Notes under the pieces: generated by a model
Seen by the model: only the letters and a program-made list of their open reading frames with translations
Database searches by the model: none
What the model was told of the DNA's origin: nothing
Shown: in pieces, positions 9,540-18,000 of the stretch
How the letters are laid out: the number at the start of each line of letters is the position of its first letter
How positions within the stretch are numbered: the first letter of the stretch is position 1
Source of the DNA: Tepidanaerobacteraceae bacterium
GTDB taxonomy: Bacteria; Bacillota; Thermosediminibacteria; Thermosediminibacterales; Tepidanaerobacteraceae
Reading direction: 5' to 3'
Length of the DNA: 64,000 nucleotides
Assembly: GCA_024655905.1 (NCBI GenBank)
Contig: JANLFP010000009.1
Location: 92,164-156,163, forward strand
Translations under genes and position numbers: made by a program

Positions 9540-9812
9540 CTACGGTCGATGCCTCGGGGCGTGAACCACGGTAATATTGTTGTAAATTATTTCCATCTCA
9601 TATTTGCTACAATCATCGCTCAAACATTTTTTGCGCACTTCCGCCCTAGGTATCACCAGAGTGACTTCATGGGGCACTTCGATGTCCAGACTTCTTCTCA
9701 GCCTTATTATAAAACCGGGCAGGATCACCATCAAGTTGTCATCCTGCCGGGGTCTGTCTTTTAAACGGTTAATCCACTCTTTCACGCTCAAAAAGTAATT
9801 TTTTATTTTCAA
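9540..9812 (-). CDS. Conserved-looking small hypothetical protein
   Basis: A 90-residue minus-strand reading frame beginning at a TTG (9812) preceded by AAGGGGGG at suitable spacing. The protein is basic at its N-terminus (NYFLSVKEWINRLKDRPRQDD) and has an amphipathic beta-rich middle (VPHEVTLVIPRAEV). Two cysteines (KKCLSDDC) could bind metal or form a disulfide. It lies between the nucleoside kinase and csp and is convergent with the kinase. No family was recognised; codon use and the ribosome-binding site support it being a real gene. Confidence 0.55.
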   Translation of the reverse strand: MKIKNYFLSVKEWINRLKDRPRQDDNLMVILPGFIIRLRRSLDIEVPHEVTLVIPRAEVRKKCLSDDCSKYEMEIIYNNITVVHAPRHRP

Positions 9813-9987
9813 GGCGTTCCCCCCTTATATGCTGATGCCCATTAAATTTTTATGCCGCCTTTTATTCCTTTATTAAAGAATATTCTCGAATATAAAAATA
9901 AGTGATTTATTGCCGGCGTTTTATGCTCCATCTTTTTGGATGGCCTGTAATGCTGGACATGGTGAGCATGGCGTATTTTCGAATGAT

Positions 9988-10040
9988 TTGACTTTAACCT
10001 TTCGGTATGCTATAGTTTAAGAAGTGGAAGTCACCACTTC
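9988..10040 (+). promoter_or_regulatory. csp promoter and leader hairpin
   Basis: TTGACT at 9988-9993, a 17-bp spacer and TATAGT at 10011-10016 preceded by TG (extended -10). The first transcribed bases include GAAGTGG/CCACTTC (10021-10040), a small hairpin in the 5' leader, followed by AGGAGGA and the csp start. The rest of 9813-9987 shows no supported feature. Confidence 0.75.
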
Positions 10041-10068
10041 TATTCATTTTTTTAGGAGGAATGCATAA

Positions 10069-10269
10069 GTGCAGGGAAAAGTCAAATGGTTCAATCAGGA
10101 AAAAGGTTATGGGTTTATCGAGGTTGAAGGTGATAAGGATATTTTTGTCCATTATACAGCCATTCAACAGGAAGGATTTAAGACTCTGAAAGAAGGCGAA
10201 AAAGTAGAATTCGACGTGGTGGAAGGCCAGAAAGGTCCTCAGGCCGCCAACGTCGTGAAAGTTGATTGA
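10069..10269 (+). CDS. Cold-shock domain protein (CspA family)
   Basis: A 66-residue single cold-shock domain that binds single-stranded RNA/DNA in the cytoplasm and is expected to melt mRNA structure. RNP1 (KGYGFIEV) and RNP2 (DIFVHYTAI) are both intact, as is the opening [13 protein letters not shown]. The start is GTG at 10069, with AGGAGGA at 10054-10060. An ATG at 10061 is in another frame. It is a single-gene unit with its own extended -10 promoter and terminator. Confidence 0.95.
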   Translation: MQGKVKWFNQEKGYGFIEVEGDKDIFVHYTAIQQEGFKTLKEGEKVEFDVVEGQKGPQAANVVKVD

Positions 10270-10281
10270 AAGAAAGAAAAG

Positions 10282-10305
10282 GCCCGGTTTTTATCCGGGC
10301 TTTTA
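10282..10305 (+). terminator. Terminator of csp
   Basis: GCCCGG (10282-10287) pairs with CCGGGC (10295-10300), followed by TTTT. It directly follows the csp stop codon. Confidence 0.85.
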
Positions 10306-10319
10306 ATTTTTGACAAAAA

Positions 10320-10348
10320 GAAGGATTTTTATGGCGAATGAGGAATAA
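10320..10348 (+). promoter_or_regulatory. Candidate SigH promoter of hpf
   Basis: GAAGGATTT at 10320-10328 matches the SigH -35 (RnAGGAwWW). After 11 bp, GAGGAATAA at 10340-10348 matches the -10 (RnnGAATww). In Bacillus subtilis the hpf homologue yvyD is known to be under SigH and SigB, which supports the reading. Activity is inferred. Confidence 0.65.
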
Positions 10349-10416
10349 TATAAATATAATCTCTTAACAAAAACTTAATATAAACTCAAATATTCCCAGA
10401 AGGGAGAGAAATTTTT

Positions 10417-10956
10417 ATGAAGGTAACGGTCAGCGGTAAAAATGTTACAGTAACAACTCCACTGAAGGAATACGCTGAAAAAAAAGTGGGAAAGCTTGAA
10501 AGATTTTTTGAAGGCAATGTGGAAGCACAGGTTACTTTGAATGTGGAGAAGGATAGACACATAGTCGAAGTCACAATACCAATCAACGGCATGATACTGA
10601 GGGGCGAGACCGAAACCCATGATATGTATTCTTCAATAGATATGGTGGTAGACAAACTAGAGAAACAGATAGAAAAATACAAGACAAAAATTGCCAGGAG
10701 CCTAAGAAAATCCCCATTTAAGTTCAATGGAACAAATGGCGAATCCATAAACTTGCAAAAAGTCGAAGACGAATCCAGAGTGGTGAGAGTGAAAAAGTTT
10801 GCCATAAAACCGATGGACGTTGAAGAAGCAGTATTGCAAATGGACCTTCTGGGCCATGATTTCTTTGTCTTCCTTAATTCCGACACCAACGAAGTAAACG
10901 TGGTATATAAGCGCAAAGAAGGAGATTATGGGCTTATCGAACCGGAACTGTCATAG
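10417..10956 (+). CDS. hpf: Ribosome hibernation promoting factor, long form
   Basis: A 179-residue long-form HPF/RaiA protein that joins two 70S ribosomes into inactive 100S dimers in stationary phase. The N-terminal S30AE domain (VTVSGKNVTVTTPLKEYAEKKVGKLERFF) is followed by a linker. The C-terminal dimerisation domain shows VVRVKKFAIKPMDVEEAVLQMDLLGHDFFVFLN and NVVYKRKEGDYGLIEP. AGGGAGAG lies just before the ATG. It is monocistronic, with a SigH-like promoter upstream and a terminator downstream. Confidence 0.96.
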   Translation: MKVTVSGKNVTVTTPLKEYAEKKVGKLERFFEGNVEAQVTLNVEKDRHIVEVTIPINGMILRGETETHDMYSSIDMVVDKLEKQIEKYKTKIARSLRKSPFKFNGTNGESINLQKVEDESRVVRVKKFAIKPMDVEEAVLQMDLLGHDFFVFLNSDTNEVNVVYKRKEGDYGLIEPELS

Positions 10957-10964
10957 CTTCAAAG

Positions 10965-10989
10965 GCCTGCTTTAAGCAGGCTTTTTTTT
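10965..10989 (+). terminator. Terminator of hpf
   Basis: GCCTGC (10965-10970), loop TTTAA, GCAGGC (10976-10981), then eight T. Confidence 0.88.
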
Positions 10990-11131
10990 GAAAATTATTC
11001 ATTGTTTAGCAGGAAATAGCAAATTTAAGTAGAATTCATTATATGTATGCTCATATGCGGGAAAAGTTTTTTGATGAGATGCATCAAGGGGATTATACAA
11101 TAATTTTTGTGAGAAATTGCGGGGTGTTTAG

Positions 11132-11794
11132 ATGTCGGAAAATATCGACAGGGACCAATTTATCAGACACTGTGAAGGAGTAATCAAAAGCATAAAAGAT
11201 ATCATTTCGGCTAAAATAATCACCACACCTGAAGGCAAGATATCCGAGATTCATGTAATAGCAGGTTCCAAAAGAAACCCCAAACAGATAGTGAGGGACA
11301 TCGAATCCGCCCTTATAGCCACTCTGGGCTCGGAAATAGATCACAAAAAAATCAGCGTGGCTCAGGTCAACAGCGATAATGAGAGTATTTTCGATGTGCG
11401 CTTGAAAATAGACAGCATAGGAGTAAAAAATTTCAAATATAATTTTGAAACAACGGTCACTTTAAGCGACCATAACGGAAATATATATGAGGGAAACGCA
11501 AGGGGCCCCGTTTCAAACTATGGGCGGTTGCGCACCGCGGCGGAAGCCACCTTAAGCGCAATCCAGCAATACCTCGGAGAATCTTTTGCATTATCCCTGG
11601 AAGATATTATAACTTTTAAAATCGGAGGGAGAGAAGCCGTAGGGGTTCTGATTACCATGCTAATAGAGGGGAGTGAAGAACATTTTCTGGGCAGTGCCAT
11701 AATTAAACTGGACAGGGTTGAATCCACAGTGGCGGCAGTACTGAACGCAGTCAACAGAAAAATAAGCTTCCTGATAAAAGAAAATACAGTTTAA
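11132..11794 (+). CDS. Conserved hypothetical protein, two-part
   Basis: A 220-residue soluble protein with no signal or membrane helix. The N-terminal half shows PEGKISEIHVIAGSKRNPKQIVRDIESAL. The C-terminal half shows RGPVSNYGRLRTAAEATLSAIQQYL and GGREAVGVLITMLIEG, with a repeated alpha/beta pattern. GGGGTG precedes the ATG. It ends 2 nt before an inverted repeat that starts the leader cassette of the HD-GYP gene. I do not recognise the family with confidence; similar genes are, as I recall, found in related clostridia. Confidence 0.75.
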   Translation: MSENIDRDQFIRHCEGVIKSIKDIISAKIITTPEGKISEIHVIAGSKRNPKQIVRDIESALIATLGSEIDHKKISVAQVNSDNESIFDVRLKIDSIGVKNFKYNFETTVTLSDHNGNIYEGNARGPVSNYGRLRTAAEATLSAIQQYLGESFALSLEDIITFKIGGREAVGVLITMLIEGSEEHFLGSAIIKLDRVESTVAAVLNAVNRKISFLIKENTV

Positions 11795-11795
11795 G

Positions 11796-11990
11796 GGCCG
11801 ACAAATAAGAGCGAAGCGGTTTTATAGCCTGCTTGAAATAGCGGTAGAGCAGAGCACCGAAAAAAGGGGGCTATAAAATGAAGCTAAACGGTATGTTAGT
11901 AAAGATTCTTCTGGCACTTTTTGCTCTGGTTTTAGCTGGTGGTGCCAATTTTAAGATGTAATAGCTATATTTTCCTTAAATTTGTCGGCC
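11796..11990 (+). promoter_or_regulatory. Inverted-repeat-bounded structured leader with mini-ORF, before HD-GYP gene
   Basis: An 11-bp perfect inverted repeat (GGCCGACAAAT 11796-11806 and ATTTGTCGGCC 11980-11990, followed by TTTTATTT) bounds a 195-bp segment. Inside it a 10-bp perfect stem, TTTTATAGCC (11820-11829) with GGCTATAAAA (11869-11878), encloses smaller complementary pieces (CGGT/ACCG). This stem covers the region between the Shine-Dalgarno AGGGGG and the start codon of a 27-codon ORF. No known riboswitch class was matched. It may be a translational switch or attenuator. Confidence 0.5.
11878..11961 (+). CDS. Mini-ORF encoding a 27-residue hydrophobic peptide
   Basis: ATG at 11878 with AGGGGG about 4-9 nt upstream, stop TAA at 11959-11961. 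The peptide begins MKLNGMLVKILLALFALVLA and ends in GGANFKM: a short basic start, a hydrophobic core of about 14 residues and a polar tail, like a secreted or membrane peptide. It has no cysteine, so it is not a typical AgrD-like thiolactone precursor. The start codon lies inside the 10-bp stem of the leader. It may be a leader peptide, signal peptide or small membrane protein. Confidence 0.45.
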   Translation: MKLNGMLVKILLALFALVLAGGANFKM

Positions 11991-12021
11991 TTTTATTTAA
12001 GATAAAAAGGTGAGAAGAATT

Positions 12022-13278
12022 ATGGAGCGAGGTTTGAAGTATTTTTATATATATGTATTTTTGCTCATTTTAATAGCAGCAAGAATTATGATAATATCTT
12101 GGGAAATTATTATTTGGCAAAAAATAATTCCGATTGTACTTTTTACGTGTCTCGCTTTTTTAGCTGAAATATTATCAATAAATTTGCCAAAATATGGCGA
12201 GGTAACGGTCGGGTTTGCAATTTTAATGGCTTCAATTTTAGTTCTTGGAACAAAGGCGAGTATTTGGGTAGCCTTTATGGCGGCGTTATTTTCAGAGATA
12301 AAAAATATTTATAAAAAGCCTTTTTACAAATCGCTTTGCAATATAAGTGTATATGTTATCATGGTTGGCACATCTGGTTATATTTATGAATTTTTAGGTG
12401 GAATACCAGGGAATGTTAATTTGTATTACGATTTTTTTCCAATCTTTGTTTTGATTTTTACGTATTTGATTATTAACGTGAGTCTTATTACTTTGGGTTT
12501 TTCTATTTTAAATGGGGAACATCTGTTAAACATTTTTTCCAGCAATTTCAAGTGGGCTTTGCCCAATTATGTCGCGCTGGCTCCTTTGGGTATTCTTTTG
12601 GCCATTATTTACATAAATGTGGGAAGTCCAGGGGTTTTCCTTTTTTTGGTGCCCCTTTTGATAGCCCGCCATTCCTTCCAGCTCTACATGAATATGAGGA
12701 AGATTTATCTGGAGACTATCCAGGCTCTGGCTACAGCAATCGAGGCAAAAGATCCCTATACCAAAGGCCATTCCGAAAGGGTGGCTTTATACGCATCTAT
12801 CATTGCCGAAGAAATGAATCTATCGGAGGATTTCCTGAACACCTTGAATTTTGCAGCCCTACTTCATGATATAGGCAAAATAGGCATTCCCGATGAAATA
12901 TTGAACAAACCCGGCAAACTTTCCGAAGAAGAATTTGACAAAATTAAGACCCATCCGGTGCTGGGAGCAAACATAGTGAAAAAAATCGACTTTTTAGCCC
13001 AGGCTTCTTCATATATAAGATTTCATCATGAACGGCAAAATGGCCGGGGTTATCCCGAAGGCCTGGAAGGCGACGCTATTCCGCTGGGTGCCGCCATACT
13101 CGCCGTGGCGGACGCCTTCGATGCCATGACTTCAAACAGGCCGTACAGAAGTGCATGGAGTTTGGAGGATACACTCAATGAAATTGAAAGAAATTCCGGC
13201 ATTCAGTTCAAATCCGATGTGGTTGAGGCTTTGAAAAATGCTATTAAAAAAGGGAGAATTAGTTTAAATGCTGATTGA
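12022..13278 (+). CDS. Membrane-bound HD-GYP domain phosphodiesterase
   Basis: A 418-residue protein with an N-terminal membrane module of about seven to eight helices (residues 5-225) and a C-terminal HD-GYP domain that is expected to hydrolyse cyclic di-GMP. Visible motifs are the early GHSERVALYASIIAEEM (near 249), the metal-binding HDIGKIGIPDEIL (near 282) and HHERQNGRGYP (near 334), with Asn where many members have Asp before Gly. DAFDAMTSNRPYR follows. The membrane module may sense a ligand. The ATG at 12022 is used; a GTG at 12010 is also in frame. The gene overlaps the DUF5317 gene by 11 nt and follows the inverted-repeat cassette. Confidence 0.9.
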   Translation: MERGLKYFYIYVFLLILIAARIMIISWEIIIWQKIIPIVLFTCLAFLAEILSINLPKYGEVTVGFAILMASILVLGTKASIWVAFMAALFSEIKNIYKKPFYKSLCNISVYVIMVGTSGYIYEFLGGIPGNVNLYYDFFPIFVLIFTYLIINVSLITLGFSILNGEHLLNIFSSNFKWALPNYVALAPLGILLAIIYINVGSPGVFLFLVPLLIARHSFQLYMNMRKIYLETIQALATAIEAKDPYTKGHSERVALYASIIAEEMNLSEDFLNTLNFAALLHDIGKIGIPDEILNKPGKLSEEEFDKIKTHPVLGANIVKKIDFLAQASSYIRFHHERQNGRGYPEGLEGDAIPLGAAILAVADAFDAMTSNRPYRSAWSLEDTLNEIERNSGIQFKSDVVEALKNAIKKGRISLNAD

Positions 13279-13837
13279 CTTTCTGGTTATATCCATAATC
13301 ATAGGCATCCTGAGAGGAGGCAGCTTGAAGAATCTATCTGCCATACCGATCAAGAATCTGGAACTCATATTTGTTTCTTTCATAATTCGATATTTGCCGC
13401 TTGTGCTAAAGGGAGACCTCTATAATATTGCTGCTAGGTATAACTTCATAATATCATCGGCCTCCTATCTGCTTTTGATTTATGCACTTTTTTCCAACCG
13501 GCATATAAAAGCGATGAGGCTCGTAACCGTAGGAGTGGTGTTGAATTTTATTGCTATAGTCGCAAACGGCGGCAAAATGCCCGTATCCATACAGGCTCTG
13601 GATATGACGGGGTTGAACGAATTAAAACCGCTGCTTTTCGATCCGTCCTATCTTTATCATAAAGCAATTGATTCGGCTACAAAACTGAGTTTTCTGGGCG
13701 ACATTTTCCCCCTCCCTCCCCCTTACCCTAGGCCCAGGGTTTTCAGCCTGGGGGATCTCATGATGGGGATCGGCGTATTTTCGATTGTTCAGCGTGCGAT
13801 GTTGAAAAAAAGTGAAGCGGGTGGTAAAATAATATAG
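13268..13837 (+). CDS. DUF5317 family membrane protein
   Basis: A 189-residue hydrophobic protein with about five membrane segments. The family pattern GGSLKNLSAIPIKNLELI lies near the start and the NGGKMPVS motif in the middle. The C-terminal half contains the proline-rich PLPPPYPRPRVFSLGDLMM. DUF5317 proteins often follow HD-GYP or related genes in clostridia; their function is unknown. Its ATG lies inside the last codons of the HD-GYP gene, which implies translational coupling. Confidence 0.85.
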   Translation: MLIDFLVISIIIGILRGGSLKNLSAIPIKNLELIFVSFIIRYLPLVLKGDLYNIAARYNFIISSASYLLLIYALFSNRHIKAMRLVTVGVVLNFIAIVANGGKMPVSIQALDMTGLNELKPLLFDPSYLYHKAIDSATKLSFLGDIFPLPPPYPRPRVFSLGDLMMGIGVFSIVQRAMLKKSEAGGKII

Positions 13838-13838
13838 A

Positions 13839-13875
13839 AAATTTATAAGGAACCTTGCGGGTTCCTTATAAATTT
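13839..13875. terminator. 16-bp perfect inverted repeat, terminator-like
   Basis: AAATTTATAAGGAACC (13839-13854), a 5-base loop, and GGTTCCTTATAAATTT (13860-13875). The right arm ends in a weak T-rich stretch. It separates the HD-GYP/DUF5317 pair from secA and could stop transcription in either direction. Confidence 0.65.
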
Positions 13876-13946
13876 TGAATGGCATATTTCATGAAGGGAA
13901 ATCGGAAACGGTTTTTCATAGATTAAACCGGAGGAAGGCGAGAAAA

Positions 13947-16460
13947 ATGCTCGGCATTTTAAACAGGATACTGGGGAATTCCAATGAAAAGGAAGTCAAA
14001 AAGCTCGGCAGAATAGTGGAGGAAGTAAATAAATGGGAACCGGACATGCAGAAACTTTCCGACGAAGAGCTGAGAAAAAAGACGGATGAGTTCAGGGAGC
14101 GTCTTTCACAGGGGCAGACCCTTGAAGATTTGCTGCCGGAAGCGTTTGCCGCGGTAAGGGAGGCTGCCAGGAGGACTCTCAACATGCGGCCATTTGATGT
14201 GCAGGTGCTGGGAGGCATCGTGCTGCATCAAGGGCGGATAGCCGAGATGAAAACCGGCGAGGGTAAAACGCTCGTTGCAACCATGCCGGCGTATTTGAAC
14301 GCCCTGACGGGCAGAGGTGTCCATATAGTAACGGTCAACGATTATCTAGCGAAAAGGGACAGCGAATGGATGGGGAAAATTTATAATTTTCTGGGCCTGG
14401 AGGTGGGCCTCATAATCCATGACCTGGATTTTGAATCCAGGAAGAAGGCGTACAACGCAGACATAACTTACGGCACGAACAATGAATTCGGCTTCGATTA
14501 CCTAAGGGACAATATGGTGCTCTCAAAGGAGCAGATGGTTCAGAGGCCCTTGAACTATGCAATTGTGGATGAAGTCGATAGCATCCTTATAGACGAAGCC
14601 AGGACTCCCCTCATCATTTCAGGTCAGGCGGAAGAATCTACGGAAATTTATTACAAATTTGCTAGATTCGTCCCTAGGTTGAAAGAGGGCGAAGACTATA
14701 CCGTGGATGAGAAAGCGCACAGTGTCATGCCTACGGAAAAAGGCATAAAAAAGGCTGAGAGTTTTCTGGGCGTCGAGAATCTATACGATGAAGAAAACAT
14801 CGAGCTGCTTCACCATTTTCAGCAGGCTCTGAAAGCCCACGCGCTCATGAAGCTGGACAGGGACTATGTGGTGAAAGACGGCCAGGTCATCATAGTCGAC
14901 GAATTCACGGGCCGTTTGATGTTCGGGCGAAGGTACAGCGACGGTCTGCACCAGGCAATTGAAGCCAAAGAAGGCGTAAAGGTGGAGCATGAAAGCAAGA
15001 CCCTCGCCACCATCACTTTCCAGAATTACTTCAGAATGTATAAGAAACTGGCAGGCATGACGGGCACCGCCGCCACCGAAGAAGAGGAATTCCGGAAGAT
15101 ATACGGGATGGATGTTGTGGTCATACCCACAAACAAGCCTATGATAAGGGTGGATTATCCAGATGTCGTATATAAAACCGAAAAGGGCAAATTTGAAGCT
15201 GTGGTCAACGAAATAGTGGAGTGCCATAAAAAAGGCCAGCCGGTGCTGGTGGGCACTGTTTCCATAGAAAAATCCGAGCGGCTGAGCGCCATGCTTAAAA
15301 AGCGTGGAATACCGCATGAAGTATTGAACGCCAAGTACCATGAAAAAGAAGCGGAGATTGTAGCAAAGGCAGGCCAGAGGGGAATGGTCACCATAGCCAC
15401 CAATATGGCGGGCCGCGGAACCGATATAGTGCTCGGAGAAGGTGTGGCGGAACTGGGAGGCCTTCATATAATAGGTACTGAAAGGCATGAGGCCCGACGC
15501 ATAGACAACCAGCTTCGGGGCCGTTCCGGCCGCCAGGGAGACCCGGGTTCATCCAGGTTCTATGTATCTTTGGAGGATGACCTCATGAGGCTGTTCGGTT
15601 CCGATAATATTAAGGGCATAATGGACCGCCTGGGCCTGGAAGAGGACCAGCCCATAGAACACCCTCTGATTACCAGGGCCATAGAAAACGCCCAGAAAAA
15701 GGTGGAGGCCAGAAACTTCGATATAAGGAAACACGTTCTGGAATACGACGATGTAATGAACACTCAGAGGGAAGTCATATATTCCCAGAGGCGCAAAGTC
15801 CTTGAAAAAGAGGATTTGAAAGAAAGTATAAAGCAGATGATAGCGGATGTGGTGGACCGGCTGCTGGATATTTATGCTGGTAAGGAAATACACCCCGAAG
15901 AATGGAACATCAAAGGGCTGGCCGAATACATGGCGGATATATTCCAAATTAAGGATGCCATTGATTCCGCCAATCTCGAAAACATGTCCCGCGACAATGT
16001 TCGAAGCGCGCTTGTAGAAAAAGCCCTGACCTCATACGAAAAGAAAGAGCAGGAGCTTGGCAGCGAAAACATGAGGGAACTGGAAAGGTTCATCATGCTC
16101 AAGGTTGTCGATCAGAAATGGATGGACCATATTGACGCCATGGACCAGCTTCGCGAAGGCATCGGCCTTCGAGCCTACGGCCAGAGAGATCCGATTATAG
16201 AGTATAAAATCGAAGGATATGACATGTTCCAGGAGATGATTGCTTCGATTCAGGAAGATACTTTGCGCTATTTATTCAGAGTCCAGATCAAATCTGCACC
16301 CCAGCGGGAGCAGCAGCGGGTTTATAATGTTTCCTACTCCCACGGTGGTGGCGATGAAAAAAGGCAGCCGGTGAAGAAGGAAAAGAAGGTGGGCCGCAAC
16401 GACCCGTGCCCATGCGGCAGCGGCAAGAAGTATAAAAAGTGCTGCGGACGCAATGTTTAA
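13947..16460 (+). CDS. secA: Preprotein translocase ATPase SecA
   Basis: An 837-residue SecA, the ATPase that drives preproteins through SecYEG at the membrane. Walker A is in [20 protein letters not shown] (near residue 103) and the DEAD-box-like [12 protein letters not shown] near 208. [15 protein letters not shown] and [11 protein letters not shown] belong to the second motor domain. The C-terminus carries the zinc- and SecB-binding tail [13 protein letters not shown]. The ATG at 13947 follows GGAGGAAGG; in-frame codons upstream lack the family start. Length and domains are complete. Confidence 0.98.
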   Translation: MLGILNRILGNSNEKEVKKLGRIVEEVNKWEPDMQKLSDEELRKKTDEFRERLSQGQTLEDLLPEAFAAVREAARRTLNMRPFDVQVLGGIVLHQGRIAEMKTGEGKTLVATMPAYLNALTGRGVHIVTVNDYLAKRDSEWMGKIYNFLGLEVGLIIHDLDFESRKKAYNADITYGTNNEFGFDYLRDNMVLSKEQMVQRPLNYAIVDEVDSILIDEARTPLIISGQAEESTEIYYKFARFVPRLKEGEDYTVDEKAHSVMPTEKGIKKAESFLGVENLYDEENIELLHHFQQALKAHALMKLDRDYVVKDGQVIIVDEFTGRLMFGRRYSDGLHQAIEAKEGVKVEHESKTLATITFQNYFRMYKKLAGMTGTAATEEEEFRKIYGMDVVVIPTNKPMIRVDYPDVVYKTEKGKFEAVVNEIVECHKKGQPVLVGTVSIEKSERLSAMLKKRGIPHEVLNAKYHEKEAEIVAKAGQRGMVTIATNMAGRGTDIVLGEGVAELGGLHIIGTERHEARRIDNQLRGRSGRQGDPGSSRFYVSLEDDLMRLFGSDNIKGIMDRLGLEEDQPIEHPLITRAIENAQKKVEARNFDIRKHVLEYDDVMNTQREVIYSQRRKVLEKEDLKESIKQMIADVVDRLLDIYAGKEIHPEEWNIKGLAEYMADIFQIKDAIDSANLENMSRDNVRSALVEKALTSYEKKEQELGSENMRELERFIMLKVVDQKWMDHIDAMDQLREGIGLRAYGQRDPIIEYKIEGYDMFQEMIASIQEDTLRYLFRVQIKSAPQREQQRVYNVSYSHGGGDEKRQPVKKEKKVGRNDPCPCGSGKKYKKCCGRNV

Positions 16461-16554
16461 GCCCGCGCAAGACCATGCTCTCTTAAAAGAGAGGCAAGAG
16501 CGCTTCTCAGGAAATTAGCAATCATAATATAATAATATGAGAAGAAAGTGAGTG

Positions 16555-17662
16555 ATGCTAGTGCTCGAAGAGTACAGAATAGAGCTCGAATCCGCCAGGC
16601 GGATTTTGTCGGAACTGAGGGATTCTCTTTGAAATAGGGAAGCTCAAGGAGGAAATAAAACAACTGGAGAACGATGCTGCTGCCCCGGATTTCTGGGATG
16701 ATCAGGAAAAGGCTCAGAAGATGCTGCAGAAGTTGAACGCTTTGAAAGACAAGGTGGAGAAATTTCACAAGCTGGAACAAAAGCTGGAAGATGTGGATAC
16801 GCTCATAGCGCTGGCTGAAGAAACGGGAGATCAGGATATTCTGGGAGAGATAAAACAGGAAGCTTATACTCTAAAAAACATGCTGGAAAAAGCCAGGCTG
16901 GAAACGCTGCTTTCGGGGAAGTATGATGGCAACAATGCCATCGTGTCGCTACACGCTGGTGCAGGCGGGACCGAAGCCCAGGACTGGGTGCAGATGCTGC
17001 TGCGGATGTATTCGCGCTGGGCCGAGGATAGAGGATACAAAGTGAGCACACTTGACATGCTGCCGGGAGAAGAAGCTGGCATAAAAAGCGTCACCATACT
17101 GGTTGAAGGGCCGAACGCCTACGGATATCTCAAATCAGAAAAAGGCGTGCACCGGCTGGTGCGCATATCGCCGTTTGATGCGGCCAACCGGCGCCACACG
17201 TCTTTTGCATCGGTTGATGTGATGCCCGAAATCAATGATGATGTCGAAATCGAGATAAAACCGGAAGACCTTAAAATAGACACGTATAGAGCCAGCGGAG
17301 CCGGAGGCCAGTATGTGAACAAGACCGAATCGGCCGTGCGCATCACCCACATTCCTACGGGGATAGTAGTGGCCTGCCAGACGGAACGATCCCAGCAGAG
17401 CAATCGCAACACCGCCATGAAGCTATTGAAGGCGAAACTATTCGAGTTGCGCCAGGAAGAGCAGCAGAAGGAGATTGACAAACTGCGCGGCGTGCAAAGA
17501 GAAATAGCCTGGGGCAGTCAGATACGCTCCTATGTCTTTCACCCGTACAGCCTGGTCAAAGACCACAGGACCAATATGGAAGTTGGAAATGTCCAGGCAG
17601 TCATGGATGGAGAAATAGACGATTTCATCAACGCTTATCTGAAACAAAAACAGACAGAGTGA
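16555..17662 (+). CDS. prfB: Peptide chain release factor 2 with programmed +1 frameshift
   Basis: RF2 releases finished peptides at UGA and UAA. The first 25 codons run from ATG 16555 to an in-frame TGA at 16630-16632 in the context CTTTGA, preceded by the SD-like GAGGGA. Reading continues one base further on (GAA at 16631) for 343 codons, about 368 residues in total. This is the classic autoregulatory +1 shift, where low RF2 favours shifting. The SPF discriminator ([11 protein letters not shown]) and the catalytic [12 protein letters not shown] are intact. A GTG at 16561 is a possible alternative start. It follows secA, as in many Firmicutes. Confidence 0.97.
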
Positions 17663-17693
17663 TTAACTTGTGGAAAGACTTTCGAATTTTGTA

Positions 17694-17722
17694 TTGACAA
17701 CAATTTTTTATGCTGCTATAAT
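17694..17722 (+). promoter_or_regulatory. SigA promoter upstream of SAM riboswitch
   Basis: TTGACA (17694-17699), 17-bp spacer, TATAAT (17717-17722) with a TG one base before it (extended -10). Near-perfect consensus about 65 bp upstream of the riboswitch. Confidence 0.9.
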
Positions 17723-17787
17723 TAGACCAATGATTTAACCCAAAGCATTTTTTGAAAAACAGAATATGATAAAGGTTAATTGATGAC

Positions 17788-17901
17788 CTCTTATCAAGAG
17801 AGGTGGAGGGACTGGCCCGATGAAACCCGGCAACCTTCAGGAGCTTGCTCCTGAAATGGTGCCAATTCCTGCAGAAGCAAAGTCTTCTGAAAGATAAGAG
17901 A
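17788..17901 (+). promoter_or_regulatory. SAM-I (S-box) riboswitch
   Basis: The leader shows the S-box core: closing stem CTCTTATCAAGAG paired with the distal AAGATAAGAG, the AGAGGTGGAGGGACTGGCCC stretch, GATGAAACCCGGCAACC, and the later ATGGTGCCAATTCCTGCAGAAG. It should bind S-adenosylmethionine and, when bound, allow the downstream terminator to form, shutting off the homocysteine genes. Recognised from motif knowledge. Confidence 0.97.
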
Positions 17902-17913
17902 TGCTATGATCGG

Positions 17914-17957
17914 AATATTTAGGCCTCTTTACTTTCGGAAGAGGCCTAATATTTTTT
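17914..17957 (+). terminator. Riboswitch-controlled intrinsic terminator
   Basis: TAGGCCTCTT (17920-17929) pairs with AAGAGGCCTA (17939-17948), extended by flanking AATAT/ATATT, followed by seven T. It is placed directly after the aptamer and about 40 nt before the first gene, as in S-box leaders. Confidence 0.92.
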
Positions 17958-18000
17958 TAGCATTTTTGTCCAAAGAAATTTTGTGAAAGGAGAATTTTAA

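Noticed and set aside
11878..11961. AgrD-like autoinducer precursor
   Set aside because: The peptide has no cysteine or serine in the expected ring position and no agrB neighbour.
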